Below, in pieces: positions 1-7,698 of a stretch of DNA of 50,160 nucleotides. Below the pieces are notes generated by a model that ran no database searches, was not told the DNA's origin, and saw only the letters and a program-made list of their open reading frames with translations. Origin of the DNA: JAUSIK01 sp964547875 (GTDB lineage: Archaea > Nanobdellota > Nanobdellia > Pacearchaeales > GW2011-AR1). The position numbers and the translations under genes are program-made. Positions within the stretch are counted from its first letter, which is position 1. The number at the start of each line of letters is the position of its first letter. The stretch spans positions 1-50,160 of the forward strand of contig CAZJPE010000007.1 in assembly GCA_964547875.1 (NCBI GenBank). Direction: 5' to 3'.

Positions 1-155
1 GGGATTCTTAAAGTGCCGTCTGTCATGCCAAAGCCGACTGCAAGAGAGATTAGAATTCCTGCAAGCCATATGATAAATCCCCATATGTCTCCTAACGGGC
101 TTCTTATTTTTTGCCTTGCATGAACTTGATCTAATCTTTTAGCTTTTATCACCAT
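1..155 (-). CDS. Small membrane protein, N-terminal part (runs off window)
   Basis: The first 51 residues are visible, beginning MVIKAKRLDQVHARQK; the gene continues past the left edge. A basic N-terminus is followed by one hydrophobic segment (roughly residues 26-42), then a TDGTLRIP stretch, so a cytoplasmic N-tail with one membrane anchor is likely. The ATG at 155 lies about 25 nt downstream of an AT-rich TTTAAATA box on the minus strand (about 176-183), consistent with a leaderless archaeal transcript. Family not recognised. Confidence 0.5.
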   Translation of the reverse strand, partial: MVIKAKRLDQVHARQKIRSPLGDIWGFIIWLAGILISLAVGFGMTDGTLRI

Positions 156-191
156 GCTTGATATTAATATGAATTGTATTTAAATTTTTTG

Positions 192-563
192 TCAGCTTCT
201 TTCAAAGCCTATTTCTTTTTTCGCGTCTATAATGATGACTTTGTTTGGAATCTGGCGTTTTATCTCCCTGTCTAATGTTGCGATATAAACGCCTTCTTTT
301 CCTTTTTTTATCAGCATATCGTCAACTTTATTCTCGCCAAAGCCGATTTTTTTTATCTTTTTTGAAGAAAACATTTCAAGAGCGACATTGATCGCAGTCC
401 TTTCCTCATGCGACATTCCTTTTCTGAATTTTAAGTCCTTTAATTCCTGTATGACTTCCCGCGGAATAACTATTTTAAAGCCTTTTTCTTCCAATTGCGA
501 CTGGAAATCAATTTTTTTTAATATGCAGGAGATTATGAAATTTGCGTCTAAAAGAACTTCCAT
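192..563 (-). CDS. PIN-domain protein (VapC9/FCF1-like)
   Basis: This 123-residue protein is essentially one PIN nuclease domain. Visible acidic positions fit the metal site of the fold: D6 in LLDANFI, E40 in the IPREVIQEL helix, D81/D82 and D98 in the TLDREIKR strand, the last being typical of the archaeal PIN group related to VapC9 and Nob1/Fcf1. The family cleaves RNA, as VapC-type toxins or rRNA-processing enzymes. No antitoxin gene lies next to it on the same strand; the divergent neighbour at 614 belongs to another operon, so a stand-alone PIN protein is plausible. The region 564-613 holds two divergent AT-rich promoters. PIN assignment is firm, target unknown. Confidence 0.8.
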   Translation of the reverse strand: MEVLLDANFIISCILKKIDFQSQLEEKGFKIVIPREVIQELKDLKFRKGMSHEERTAINVALEMFSSKKIKKIGFGENKVDDMLIKKGKEGVYIATLDREIKRQIPNKVIIIDAKKEIGFERS

Positions 564-613
564 TTTCTTATTGGTATAAATAACTATATATATTCTCCCT
601 TATTTTTAAAACA

Positions 614-1186
614 ATGCAGCTGGAAAAAGAGGAATGCGAGAACGCTATTGATGTTCTTGGAGAGGCGAAGAAAGCTTTAGCTAACAAGGATGCTGCACGG
701 CTTAGGGAGCTTTCTGACAGGACTATTCATTCTTCATGCTCTTATCAGGACGCAGGAAGCATTACAACTGCTGTTTTGATATATGCGCTCAGCAAATTAA
801 TTGAGCGTAAGGATTATGAGAAAATCGGAAATTGGGAGGATTTTGTTAAAAAATTTAGTATTGTGATTGATAGGACTATTTCTGCATTGAAAAAGAATGA
901 CGACGAGTCGTATGCTACGAATATGCAGGAGGCTCGTGGGATTTTGGAATCTGTATCAAAAGATTTTAAGCATTATATTCAAGAAGTATTAAGAAAAGCG
1001 TCTATTAACAAGGGAGGAAGAATGTACGAGCATGGCATTTCACTTGGGCAGGCTGCTAGATTATTAGGGATAAGCGAATGGGAGCTGCTTGAATATACTG
1101 GGCAGAGTAAGATTGCTGACATGAAAGTCAACGACACATTGGAAATTAAAAAAAGAGCTAAAATGGCTCTGGAGTTTTTTGCATGA
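614..1186 (+). CDS. Putative antitoxin-like protein, helical N-terminus and UPF0175-like HTH
   Basis: A 190-residue protein with two parts. Residues 1-130 are helical and charged, resembling an alpha-helical bundle. Residues about 135-190 contain a helix-turn-helix-like segment (ISLGQAARLLGISEWELLEY) very similar to UPF0175-type antitoxins that pair with PIN toxins. It starts an operon: its stop overlaps the start of a 51-residue ORF, and a PIN-like protein follows at 1340. By analogy it would bind DNA and restrain the downstream PIN protein. The antitoxin role is inference from the C-terminal motif and gene order. The upstream box TATATATA near 585-592 is a likely promoter. Confidence 0.55.
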   Translation: MQLEKEECENAIDVLGEAKKALANKDAARLRELSDRTIHSSCSYQDAGSITTAVLIYALSKLIERKDYEKIGNWEDFVKKFSIVIDRTISALKKNDDESYATNMQEARGILESVSKDFKHYIQEVLRKASINKGGRMYEHGISLGQAARLLGISEWELLEYTGQSKIADMKVNDTLEIKKRAKMALEFFA

Positions 1187-1338
1187 AAATGGAATTAACA
1201 AAATACGAGAAGATAAATTATGTAATGAAAGACAATGAAGATAAAGAAGTTGTTAGATTAATAAAATTAAAAGATGATTGGAGAAATATATTAATATCAT
1301 CAATAAATTGTCTAAATAAATTATTAACAAGGCATTAA
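1183..1338 (+). CDS. 51-residue ORF inside the TA-like operon
   Basis: A short ORF with ATG at 1183 inside the ATGA that ends the upstream gene, ending with TAA at 1336-1338, one base before the ATG of the next gene. The product (MKMELTKYEKINYVMKDNED... ending LLTRH) is charged and probably helical. Overlap on one side and near-abutment on the other argue for a translationally coupled cistron rather than a chance ORF. No family recognised; it could be a small third component of the module or a worn-down fragment. Confidence 0.5.
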   Translation: MKMELTKYEKINYVMKDNEDKEVVRLIKLKDDWRNILISSINCLNKLLTRH

Positions 1339-1339
1339 A

Positions 1340-2011
1340 ATGAAAATCTTGATATTTGACTCTGGGCCTATAATCAATCTATCTTTAAACGGGCTTCTTT
1401 ATGTATTGGAAAATTTGAAAAAGAATTTTTCAGGGAAGTTTGTCATTACAGATGCTGTTAAATATGAGATAATTGATAAACCTATGAAGATACTGAGATT
1501 TGAGTTGAGTGCTCTGAAAATTCAGAATCTTTTAGACGAGAAAATTATTGAGCTTCCTAATTCTATTGGAATTGATAATGTACTAATCAAGAAAGAAAGC
1601 ACTAGGCTTATGAGGGAAGCTAATATGTGTGTGAAAGTTAGAAATAAAGCAGTAGACATTATCAGCGAGGCAGAGGCTTCTTGTCTTGCCTTAAGCGGAA
1701 TATTGGCAAAAAAGAACATAGAAAATATAATCGCAATTGACGAAAGGACTACGCGCTTATTAGGAGAAAAGCCGGAAAATCTTGAAAAGCTGATGTCAAA
1801 CAAGATGCATATGAGTATAAGTGTGTCATGCAATTTAGAATCTTTTAAGAATTTTAGATTTATCCGCTCCACAGAACTTGTTTATGTTGCGTATAAGAGA
1901 GGATTGCTCGGCGTCAATGGTTCAAATGCATTGGAAGGAGCGCTTTACGCGACAAAGTTTAAAGGCTCTGCTGTTTCTTTTGAAGAGATTGACGAATTGA
2001 AAAAGATGTAA
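1340..2011 (+). CDS. PIN-like nuclease domain protein
   Basis: This 223-residue protein opens with ILIFDSGPIINLS, a PIN-type beta strand with the first metal aspartate (D7). Further acidic positions occur in SEAEASCLAL and in the IIAIDERTTRLL strand, the order expected for PIN folds. It is longer than a typical VapC toxin (about 130-150), with a C-terminal extension (about 165-223) including VAYKRGLLG. It is third in an operon with an antitoxin-like protein and a 51-residue ORF. RNA cleavage is inferred from fold. The pair resembles a scaled-up version of the UPF0175/DUF3368-type pair at 6926-7698. Confidence 0.65.
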   Translation: MKILIFDSGPIINLSLNGLLYVLENLKKNFSGKFVITDAVKYEIIDKPMKILRFELSALKIQNLLDEKIIELPNSIGIDNVLIKKESTRLMREANMCVKVRNKAVDIISEAEASCLALSGILAKKNIENIIAIDERTTRLLGEKPENLEKLMSNKMHMSISVSCNLESFKNFRFIRSTELVYVAYKRGLLGVNGSNALEGALYATKFKGSAVSFEEIDELKKM

Positions 2012-2013
2012 AA

Positions 2014-2262
2014 TCAATTTAAAAATTGCGTCCTTAAATAATCTCTTATCTCTTCCGTGCTCTTGTCTTTATTATATGTCAAGAATTCACGCAACCTTTT
2101 ATAATTATTTTTGAGTCTAAAGCATCCTATAAATTCGTATTTATCTTCACAAATCCATCTCTCTAAAGCTTCTGCTGAAAGTCCATCACAATCACTATCA
2201 AGAAACATTCTGCATTTTTTAGTATTAGTTTCTCTGAAAACCCAGTATCTTCCTTTTTCCAT
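2014..2262 (-). CDS. Hypothetical protein, 82 residues
   Basis: A compact 82-residue ORF beginning MEKGRYWVFRETNTKKCR. It contains three cysteines and a charged C-terminus (STEEIRDYLRTQFL), looks soluble and has no signal peptide. It faces the upstream operon with only 2 nt between the two stops. An AT-rich stretch (TTATTTATAATT, about 2278-2289) upstream could be the promoter. Family not recognised. Confidence 0.5.
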   Translation of the reverse strand: MEKGRYWVFRETNTKKCRMFLDSDCDGLSAEALERWICEDKYEFIGCFRLKNNYKRLREFLTYNKDKSTEEIRDYLRTQFLN

Positions 2263-2301
2263 AACTTTTGAAAAATAATTTATTTATAATTTTTTACAAA
2301 A

Positions 2302-2391
2302 TGGGCCTGAAGGGAATCGAACCCCTATCTTCTGCTCTCTCCATCCTAAAATGCTGGAGGCAGACATTCTAAGCCATTGAACTACAGACCC
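2302..2391 (-). tRNA. tRNA-Trp (CCA anticodon) with about 17-nt intron
   Basis: Read on the minus strand, the acceptor stem GGGTCTG pairs with CAGGCCC, followed by discriminator A. The T arm is AGGGG-TTCGATT-CCCTT and the anticodon stem TCTGC/GCAGA. The loop between the anticodon stem halves is 24 nt instead of 7. CTCCA at the anticodon pairs perfectly with TGGAG inside the insert, the bulge-helix-bulge arrangement cut by archaeal tRNA endonuclease. Removing about 17 nt leaves a 73-nt tRNA with anticodon CCA. The CCA end is not encoded. Confidence 0.85.
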
Positions 2392-2445
2392 TTATTCTAA
2401 TGTGGATTTTAGAGTATTAAAAATCTATCTTTTATTTTCTTTTGT

Positions 2446-2619
2446 CAAGATACTTGATTAAAACTCCACACTTTAGTGTGGAGTAGTATCTTGAGCACAA
2501 GAGAATTGCTTTTACTTCTTGCAATTCTCTGTGCAGCAAAATCCATAAAAGATTTTGCTTGCATCCAAAAGTCTACGCAAACCACGCCCTTTAGGGTGTG
2601 GTAAAACACAAAGACTTTT
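2446..2619. repeat. Cluster of four inverted repeats between tRNA-Trp and the multi-HTH gene
   Basis: Four hairpins stand in a row. H1: outer stem 2446-2454/2485-2493 (CAAGATACT) enclosing a perfect 9-bp stem 2463-2471/2476-2484 with loop TTTA. H2: GAGAATTGC 2501-2509 with 2521-2529. H3: GCAAAATC 2536-2543 with 2551-2558. H4: outer stem AAAAGTCT 2567-2574/2612-2619 enclosing a 9-bp stem 2581-2589/2594-2602, again with loop TTTA. H1 and H4 share one architecture: outer stem, spacer, 9-bp stem, TTTA loop. This resembles the subterminal palindromes of IS200/IS605-type or MITE-like elements; it could also be the 3' UTR of the neighbouring gene. No transposase is seen here. Confidence 0.7.
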
Positions 2620-2624
2620 TGATT

Positions 2625-3824
2625 CTAATTTTTCGCGCATCTTTTTGTAACATAAGGCTTTTTGATGGTTTTATCGTTGTACAAGATTCTTAATCCTTTT
2701 ACAATCTTTTGCTCTATCTCTTTTCTAAGGAATAAAGCAAAATCAACAATGTCTTCATTTTTATTTAATAAATAAGCTGTTTCTCCAACATCAAAACTGC
2801 AGTCTTTTGCTTCGTAAATCTGGCTCGCCAGACGATAGCTTAATCTTTCTCCCCCAAGGATATAAGGGCTTCTCTCTTTTACATTAATACCTCTTTGGCT
2901 AAGCCTATCTTTTGGAATATATTCTGGCAGATTTAAAAAATAAGCAATATCTCTTCCTGAAAAAGGCGTTTTTATTCCCCTAATAACATGCTCCATTTTT
3001 TCTCCTGGTTTTATTTTTCTTTCTTTCTTACCATACATTGGCTCAACTCCAGTTTTTGTGAATATTCTCCCTATGCTATTCCTACTAGTTCCTAATTCAT
3101 CTCCAAAATCTTCTAATGTTAATTTTTTTCCTTTTTTCTTCGCATCTTTGTATTTTTTAAATAGAGAATAAAGAGAAGAAAAAGGAATTCTGTCTTTTTT
3201 ATGCTTATAAGTATTTTCGCATTCAAGCGCTTTTTGAGCGTGCCAACCTTCTTCTTTTGCTAATTCAAATGCTCTCGCTTTTAACAAAGAAATTAATGAG
3301 CTGTATGATTCTTGTTTTTGTTTTTCATAACTTGCTCTATTCTCTCTTTTTTTAATCTTGTTTTGTTTCCATTCATTATATTGACTGCTTTCGTTTATAT
3401 ATTGCCGTATTCGCTCTCCTGAAAGTCCAGTTTCCTTTCCAATTTCCCCAAGAGTTAATCCTTGTTCAATTAGGCAATCAATTTCAGGCCTTGTTTTATA
3501 TGGGGTGATATTTTCAGGCAATGTAATATTATTTCTTTCGCAATGTCTTTTTATTCCGCTTAGTGTTCTGAACCCTCCCATTTTGCAAAGCTCTTCAAGA
3601 GAATTTACGCCATTAGATAATGCCTGTCTAAATGCCTCTGGGTTTGTTAATATTTTTCGCCCGCGTTTGCCTGATGGGAAAAGTCTATACGTCCTATTAT
3701 ATCTAAAGACACTAGTACAAGACAATCCCACTTCTTTCGCTATTTCAGCCATTGTTAATCCTTTTTCCGCAGCTTTCTTAATAGCGTCAATTCTTAGTTC
3801 CTTATCTAGTTTTGATATCTTCAT
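2625..3824 (-). CDS. Multi-HTH DNA-binding protein, 399 residues
   Basis: At least three segments look like helix-turn-helix units: about 23-46 (GLTMAEIAKEVGLSCTSVFR), about 126-148 (GLTLGEIGKETGLSGERIRQ) and about 238-262 (LTLEDFGDELGTSRNSIGRI), plus a weaker one at 70-95. Linkers are Lys/Arg-rich and there is no membrane segment. The protein probably binds DNA along an extended site. No nuclease or recombinase motif is recognised, so it is not called a transposase, although its isolation next to a tRNA and a hairpin cluster fits a mobile or selfish element. An AT-rich promoter region lies at 3825-3946. Function unknown. Confidence 0.6.
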   Translation of the reverse strand: MKISKLDKELRIDAIKKAAEKGLTMAEIAKEVGLSCTSVFRYNRTYRLFPSGKRGRKILTNPEAFRQALSNGVNSLEELCKMGGFRTLSGIKRHCERNNITLPENITPYKTRPEIDCLIEQGLTLGEIGKETGLSGERIRQYINESSQYNEWKQNKIKKRENRASYEKQKQESYSSLISLLKARAFELAKEEGWHAQKALECENTYKHKKDRIPFSSLYSLFKKYKDAKKKGKKLTLEDFGDELGTSRNSIGRIFTKTGVEPMYGKKERKIKPGEKMEHVIRGIKTPFSGRDIAYFLNLPEYIPKDRLSQRGINVKERSPYILGGERLSYRLASQIYEAKDCSFDVGETAYLLNKNEDIVDFALFLRKEIEQKIVKGLRILYNDKTIKKPYVTKRCAKN

Positions 3825-3946
3825 AATAAAAATTCATAAATACAATGCTTATAAATATTTCTGCATGTTATCACTAATAGAGAATTACTTATTACTGTCT
3901 AGTTTATATTAAAAACATTTATAAAGAAAATAGACGTGAGTTTATT

Positions 3947-4333
3947 ATGCCGAAAAAAAGAGTATCAGGAGAGAGTGATTCCCGCTTGGATGACAAGCTG
4001 CTGGAGAATATTATAAAGCTTGAGAAGATTCACACAGACTTGGTTGAAAAATTTGACAAATTGGCAAAAGAAATTTCTAGTTTGCTGGCGTTATTTGAGC
4101 TTGCTGCGAAGAGTTTCTCCAAACAACAGCCTGGGAGGATGGAGAGTGACAAGGAATTTTTTGATAAGATAGACAGATTGCTTGAGCAGAACAAGACTAT
4201 TGCGAAAGGGCTTACATTGCTTGAGGAGCATATGAGGAGAAAGGCATACACTCCAAATACTCTTGGAGCAGAACAGGAAGAGCAAGGAGAGGAGAATCAG
4301 ATGAGGATGAGCAGGCCATTGCCACGCTTCTAA
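3947..4333 (+). CDS. Conserved-looking coiled-coil protein, 128 residues
   Basis: The protein is mostly helical: residues 15-65 and 70-100 contain heptad-like Leu/Ile repeats (LLENIIKLEKIHTDLVEKF). The tail is rich in Glu/Gln and ends RMSRPLPRF. No membrane or enzymatic motif is visible. TATA-like sequence upstream (ATTTATAAAGAAA, about 3917-3929) supports the start. It lies 57 nt before the 233-residue gene and may be co-transcribed, though a hairpin at 4336-4352 separates them. Function unknown. Confidence 0.55.
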   Translation: MPKKRVSGESDSRLDDKLLENIIKLEKIHTDLVEKFDKLAKEISSLLALFELAAKSFSKQQPGRMESDKEFFDKIDRLLEQNKTIAKGLTLLEEHMRRKAYTPNTLGAEQEEQGEENQMRMSRPLPRF

Positions 4334-4335
4334 AA

Positions 4336-4390
4336 AAGATTTAAAAAATCTTGAGGTCTTTTAGCAAAGTAAGGGTTCATACTAAACAAA
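4336..4390 (+). promoter_or_regulatory. Leader segment shared with the htpX leader
   Basis: A small hairpin (AAGATTT 4336-4342 with AAATCTT 4346-4352) is followed by TCTTTTAGCAAAG at 4357-4369 and then AAGGGTT. The same hairpin and the same 13-mer occur before htpX (38802-38827), and in both cases the 13-mer begins exactly 34 nt before the ATG. Here the 13-mer lies in an open frame (codons for SFSKVR) that runs past the downstream ATG. The role may be a leader peptide or an RNA element; this is inference from the repeat. Confidence 0.45.
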
Positions 4391-5092
4391 ATGGCTGAAG
4401 AGAAAAAAGAGTTAAGAAAGACGAGGGAGTTGTTTTTGAGAAGTTTTGTTGAGTCTATTGTAGTTAATATTGTGCCTAAGTCTAGGCCTTATGAAATATC
4501 TCATGAGATAGGCGAGCCTGTTACAGGAATGCCATTTGGTAAAGAGAAAGTTGGATATATGCCAAGTCTTGGTGCAGGCATATCTCATTTAGGCGCCGGT
4601 GAAATTGTAGGATCTGTGAAACCGCAGAAGATTAGCCCCGGAGTAAAGGAGATTCCAACAGGAGGGTTAATTCCCTCACCTCTTCAGCAAAGAGGCGATG
4701 TATTTCCATCCAGAGGACTAGGTTTAATGAGGATTCAGCCGAGAATATCTACTATGGGAGAAAGAGTACCATTAGGAAGGTTAATCCCATTTCTTAATGA
4801 TCCAGCAGTTTTAGGGATAGAATGTCCTGGGGCTGGAAAGAATTTATTAGTACATAAATTCGGGGCAATACAGACAACGTCTGTTGTATTAGTGGAAGAT
4901 GAGATAAATGAGATAATGAAAAATATTTCTGAGAGGACAAGAATTCCTATTATTCAAGGCGTCTTTAAAGCAGCTTTGGATAACATCATAGTTACTGCTG
5001 TTGTCTCTGAATTTGTTGGAACACGTTTTTATATTGAGAAAATGAGGGCACAAAATATGCAATATGGACGATATGGATTTATGGCGAGATAG
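4391..5092 (+). CDS. Hypothetical protein, 233 residues
   Basis: Residues 1-130 are rich in Gly and Pro with low-complexity character (SLGAGISHLGAGEIVG). Residues 130-225 look like a folded alpha/beta domain: PFLNDPAVLGIECPGAGKN, then VVLVEDEINEIMKNISERT and a helical end. GAGKN is reminiscent of a phosphate-binding loop but is not a proper Walker A. No membrane segment is obvious. The gene stands between a coiled-coil gene and the ogg glycosylase. Family not recognised. Confidence 0.5.
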   Translation: MAEEKKELRKTRELFLRSFVESIVVNIVPKSRPYEISHEIGEPVTGMPFGKEKVGYMPSLGAGISHLGAGEIVGSVKPQKISPGVKEIPTGGLIPSPLQQRGDVFPSRGLGLMRIQPRISTMGERVPLGRLIPFLNDPAVLGIECPGAGKNLLVHKFGAIQTTSVVLVEDEINEIMKNISERTRIPIIQGVFKAALDNIIVTAVVSEFVGTRFYIEKMRAQNMQYGRYGFMAR

Positions 5093-5123
5093 AAAGATTT
5101 TTTAGCTGGATGGATAATTAGTA

Positions 5124-5726
5124 TTGATGGATAATATCTCAGAGCTTTATGAGGCATTGAAGCACAAGATAAAATCGAGATTAAATGGTTTTAAGAGTTT
5201 ATCTAATGACGAGCAATTTAAGGAATTTATGTTCTGCCTTTTAACGCCCCAAAGCAATGCACAAAGATGCTGGCAGGCAGTAGAAGAAATCTCAAAATTA
5301 AAGAAATTTGATAAGGAAAAAGTGTTTGATATCTTGAAAACAAAGACGAGATTTCATATAACAAAGACAAAGAGGATTCTGAATGCAAAGAAAGAGTGGG
5401 ATAAGATTAGATCTTCTTTAGATAACGAGAATAGAAGAGAGTTAAGGAATTTTATAGCAGAAAATGTAAATGGGTATGGGCTGAAAGAGGCTTCTCATTT
5501 TTTGCGAAATATCGGAAAGTCTAGCAATAAGATCGCAATTCTTGATAGGCATATATTGAAGAATTTATTTGTTTTAAATTTAATAAAAGACAGGAGAGTA
5601 AAAAACAGCAAAAATTATTTTGAGATAGAAGACATTTTTCTTAATTTCGCAAGAAGCGTTAATATTCCTGCGGATGAGCTAGATTTATTGTGGTGGAGCA
5701 AGGAGAATGGCAAGATTTTCAAGTGA
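5124..5726 (+). CDS. ogg: 8-oxoguanine DNA glycosylase/AP lyase, archaeal Ogg2 type
   Basis: The 200-residue length and composition match archaeal Ogg2. The HhH-GPD core spans residues about 30-180. The hairpin VNGYGLKEASHFLRN (115-129) carries the likely catalytic lysine K121, and AILDRHIL (138-145) carries the catalytic aspartate D141. The C-terminus LWWSKENGKIFK ends in lysine, characteristic of Ogg2, where the C-terminal residue takes part in base recognition. It excises 8-oxoguanine from DNA and nicks the abasic site. The ATG 3 nt downstream (second Met) is an alternative start. Confidence 0.9.
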   Translation: MMDNISELYEALKHKIKSRLNGFKSLSNDEQFKEFMFCLLTPQSNAQRCWQAVEEISKLKKFDKEKVFDILKTKTRFHITKTKRILNAKKEWDKIRSSLDNENRRELRNFIAENVNGYGLKEASHFLRNIGKSSNKIAILDRHILKNLFVLNLIKDRRVKNSKNYFEIEDIFLNFARSVNIPADELDLLWWSKENGKIFK

Positions 5727-5766
5727 AAATCTCAAGACTTAAATATAGACACAGCTTATTTTCACT

Positions 5767-6087
5767 ATGGCAAAGAGGGATATGTGGGATGTAATAATCT
5801 GGATTTGCATGATTATCTTAATTTTATATGTAATTGCGAAACTTACAGGCTTAATTAATACACCAGAATGGCTTAATTTATTACCAATAATAACTCTTAT
5901 ATTTCTTGGAGGGGCATTTTATCAGAAAATAATTGTTTTTATGGATAGAATTGACAGACGAACTGACTATTTTAAAAGGAATATTGATAATTTAATTGAG
6001 AAAATTTCAGAGCATGATAAAAGACTTTTTACATTAGATAAGCAACAAGAGATATTTACTAAATTATTAATAAAAAAGAAAAAATGA
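5767..6087 (+). CDS. Two-helix membrane protein with cytoplasmic coiled coil
   Basis: Residues 8-28 (VIIWICMIILILYVIAKL) and 38-57 (LLPIITLIFLGGAFYQKII) are membrane segments. The remaining 50 residues are charged and helical, with Lys/Asp heptads, ending in a lysine run. The stop overlaps the pyrH start by 4 nt (ATGA), so the two are probably translationally coupled. A box near 5741-5748 (CTTAAATATA) fits the start. No family recognised. Confidence 0.6.
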   Translation: MAKRDMWDVIIWICMIILILYVIAKLTGLINTPEWLNLLPIITLIFLGGAFYQKIIVFMDRIDRRTDYFKRNIDNLIEKISEHDKRLFTLDKQQEIFTKLLIKKKK

Positions 6088-6770
6088 AAAAAGTAGTTGT
6101 AATTTCATTAGGCGGCTCTTTAATAGTGCCGGAAAAAATGGACGCAGAATTCTTAGAGGGGTTCAAGCATTTATTGAGGCGGCATTATAATACGCATAGG
6201 TTTGTTATTGTTTGCGGAGGAGGCACCATAGCTAGAAAGTACATTTCTGTTTTGAAGTCAGACCATAAATCAGAAAGGCAGTTATCAATAGCGGGCATCA
6301 GGGCTACTAGAATGAATGCCCAGTTTATGATGCAATTCTTTGGGAAAGAAGCAAATGACAAACTGCCATTGGATATGGAAGAAGTAAAGGATAATTTAAG
6401 GAGAAATAATATTGTTATATGCGGGGCTTTGAGGTTTGCGGAGAATTCAACTTCTGATACAACTGCTGCCAAGCTGGCGCATTTTTTTAATACAGATTTT
6501 ATTAATGTAACAAATGTGAATGGGCTTTATACAAAAGACCCGCGAGAGCATAAAGACGCAAAATTAATCAGAAAAATTTCTTGGAAGGATTTTGAGAAAA
6601 AAGCACTAGCAATAAAGCATGCTCCTGGACAGCATTTTGTCCTGGATCAAAATGCAGCTGTGCTGATAAGAAAGCATAAGATTCTGACTTTTATAATCGG
6701 AAATAACTTGAAAAATTTAGAGAAAATTTTAAGAAATAAGAAATTTGAGGGGACAATGATTAAGGACTGA
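6084..6770 (+). CDS. pyrH: UMP kinase, archaeal type
   Basis: An amino acid kinase fold protein of 228 residues, the usual size for archaeal PyrH. N-terminal VVVISLGGSLIVP is the nucleotide-binding strand-loop; VIVCGGGTIARKYIS (about 41-55) is the substrate-binding glycine loop; NVTNVNGLYTKDPREHKDAK (about 140-160) is the conserved ATP-binding region of the family. It converts UMP to UDP in pyrimidine synthesis. It overlaps the upstream membrane-protein gene by 4 nt. Confidence 0.92.
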   Translation: MKKVVVISLGGSLIVPEKMDAEFLEGFKHLLRRHYNTHRFVIVCGGGTIARKYISVLKSDHKSERQLSIAGIRATRMNAQFMMQFFGKEANDKLPLDMEEVKDNLRRNNIVICGALRFAENSTSDTTAAKLAHFFNTDFINVTNVNGLYTKDPREHKDAKLIRKISWKDFEKKALAIKHAPGQHFVLDQNAAVLIRKHKILTFIIGNNLKNLEKILRNKKFEGTMIKD

Positions 6771-6866
6771 TTAATCTTCGTGAAAATCGCCAAATAACTC
6801 TTTTTCTAATCCTCTTTGCTTAACCAATTCCCAAGCCCTATGATCTCCTCTATACAAATCTCCCAA
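6771..6866 (-). CDS. Possible 31-residue mini-ORF or C-terminal remnant
   Basis: On the minus strand, from a TTG at 6866 to TAA at 6771-6773, the frame reads LGDLYRGDHRAWELVKQRGL and ends FGDFHED. It has a normal-looking amino-acid mix, unlike the random frames around it. There is no ATG, and the TATA-like sequence is too close to the TTG. It is either a tiny gene with an unusual start or the tail of a decayed gene. Confidence 0.3.
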   Translation of the reverse strand: MGDLYRGDHRAWELVKQRGLEKELFGDFHED

Positions 6867-6925
6867 ACATTTATATATTACGTTGTATTACAATAGAATA
6901 CATATAAACTGCGATTAATAGAAAA

Positions 6926-7240
6926 ATGACAAAGACAATAACAACCCGCCTCCCTGATGATTTTGTAAAAAATTTGAAGCAAATAGCAGAAAAAGAAGAA
7001 TTAGATACCTCTTCGGTAATAAGAAGGCTTCTGGCTAAGGCGATAAATGAATGGAGGAAGGATTATGCTGTTGAGCAATATAAAAAAGGGGAATTTTCAT
7101 TTGGACAATTAGCAGGTTTCGCGAGTATTTCAGTTTGGGATGTGCCTGCACTTCTTAAAGAAAAAGGAGCATATCTTAATTATGATGAAGAAGAATTAGA
7201 GGCTGATTTGAAGGCGATAAAATGGAAAAAGAAGCAGTAG
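6926..7240 (+). CDS. Antitoxin: ribbon-helix-helix plus UPF0175 segment
   Basis: Residues 1-45 form a ribbon-helix-helix DNA-binding motif (TITTRLPDDFVKNLKQIAEK followed by TSSVIRRLLAKAI). Residues 60-104 resemble the UPF0175 antitoxin tail (KKGEFSFGQLAGFASISVWD). It would bind its own promoter and neutralise the PIN protein encoded downstream, whose start lies inside its 3' end (19-nt overlap). The start follows an ACATATAAAC box by about 25 nt. The pairing of UPF0175-like and DUF3368-like proteins is an established TA arrangement. Confidence 0.85.
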   Translation: MTKTITTRLPDDFVKNLKQIAEKEELDTSSVIRRLLAKAINEWRKDYAVEQYKKGEFSFGQLAGFASISVWDVPALLKEKGAYLNYDEEELEADLKAIKWKKKQ

Positions 7241-7698
7241 CAAATACAAGCTCCTTACTTTTTCTAGCAAAGCTGAAAAGATTTGACCTTGCAAAAAATA
7301 TGTTCTTTCATATATTAATTCCTAAACAAGTTTTAGAAGAAATTTTTAGTAAAAATAAGCCAGAGAATGTAATAATAAAAAATGAATTAAATGGATTTCT
7401 TAGAGAAATTGAAATAAATAAATTAAAAGATTTTACTTTAGGCGAAGGAGAAAAAGCAGCTATTTCTTTATGCTTAGAAAAAAATGTTAGAATTTTTATT
7501 TCAGATGATAAAAGAGCAAGAAAAATAGCTCGTTCTTTAGAAATAGAAACAATTGGCATGGCTGGGATAATTTTGTATAACTTAGAAATAAGCAAAATAA
7601 CAAAGAAAGAGGCTTTAGAGCTGATAAGGAAATTAATAAAAAGTGGTTATTACATATCATCGCAACTTTATGCTATATTAATGGGGAAACTAAAATGA
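7222..7698 (+). CDS. Toxin: DUF3368-type PIN-domain RNase
   Basis: A 158-residue PIN protein. The N-terminal strand reads AVANTSSLLFLAKL, the NTS form frequent in DUF3368 proteins in place of D. The acidic helix GEGEKAAISLCLEK (about 76-89) and the strand FISDDKRARKIARSL (about 95-109) supply the other metal ligands. Predicted role: translation-inhibiting RNase held by the upstream antitoxin. Its stop overlaps the rnp3 start by 4 nt, so a toxin gene is fused into a housekeeping operon. Confidence 0.85.
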   Translation: MEKEAVANTSSLLFLAKLKRFDLAKNMFFHILIPKQVLEEIFSKNKPENVIIKNELNGFLREIEINKLKDFTLGEGEKAAISLCLEKNVRIFISDDKRARKIARSLEIETIGMAGIILYNLEISKITKKEALELIRKLIKSGYYISSQLYAILMGKLK

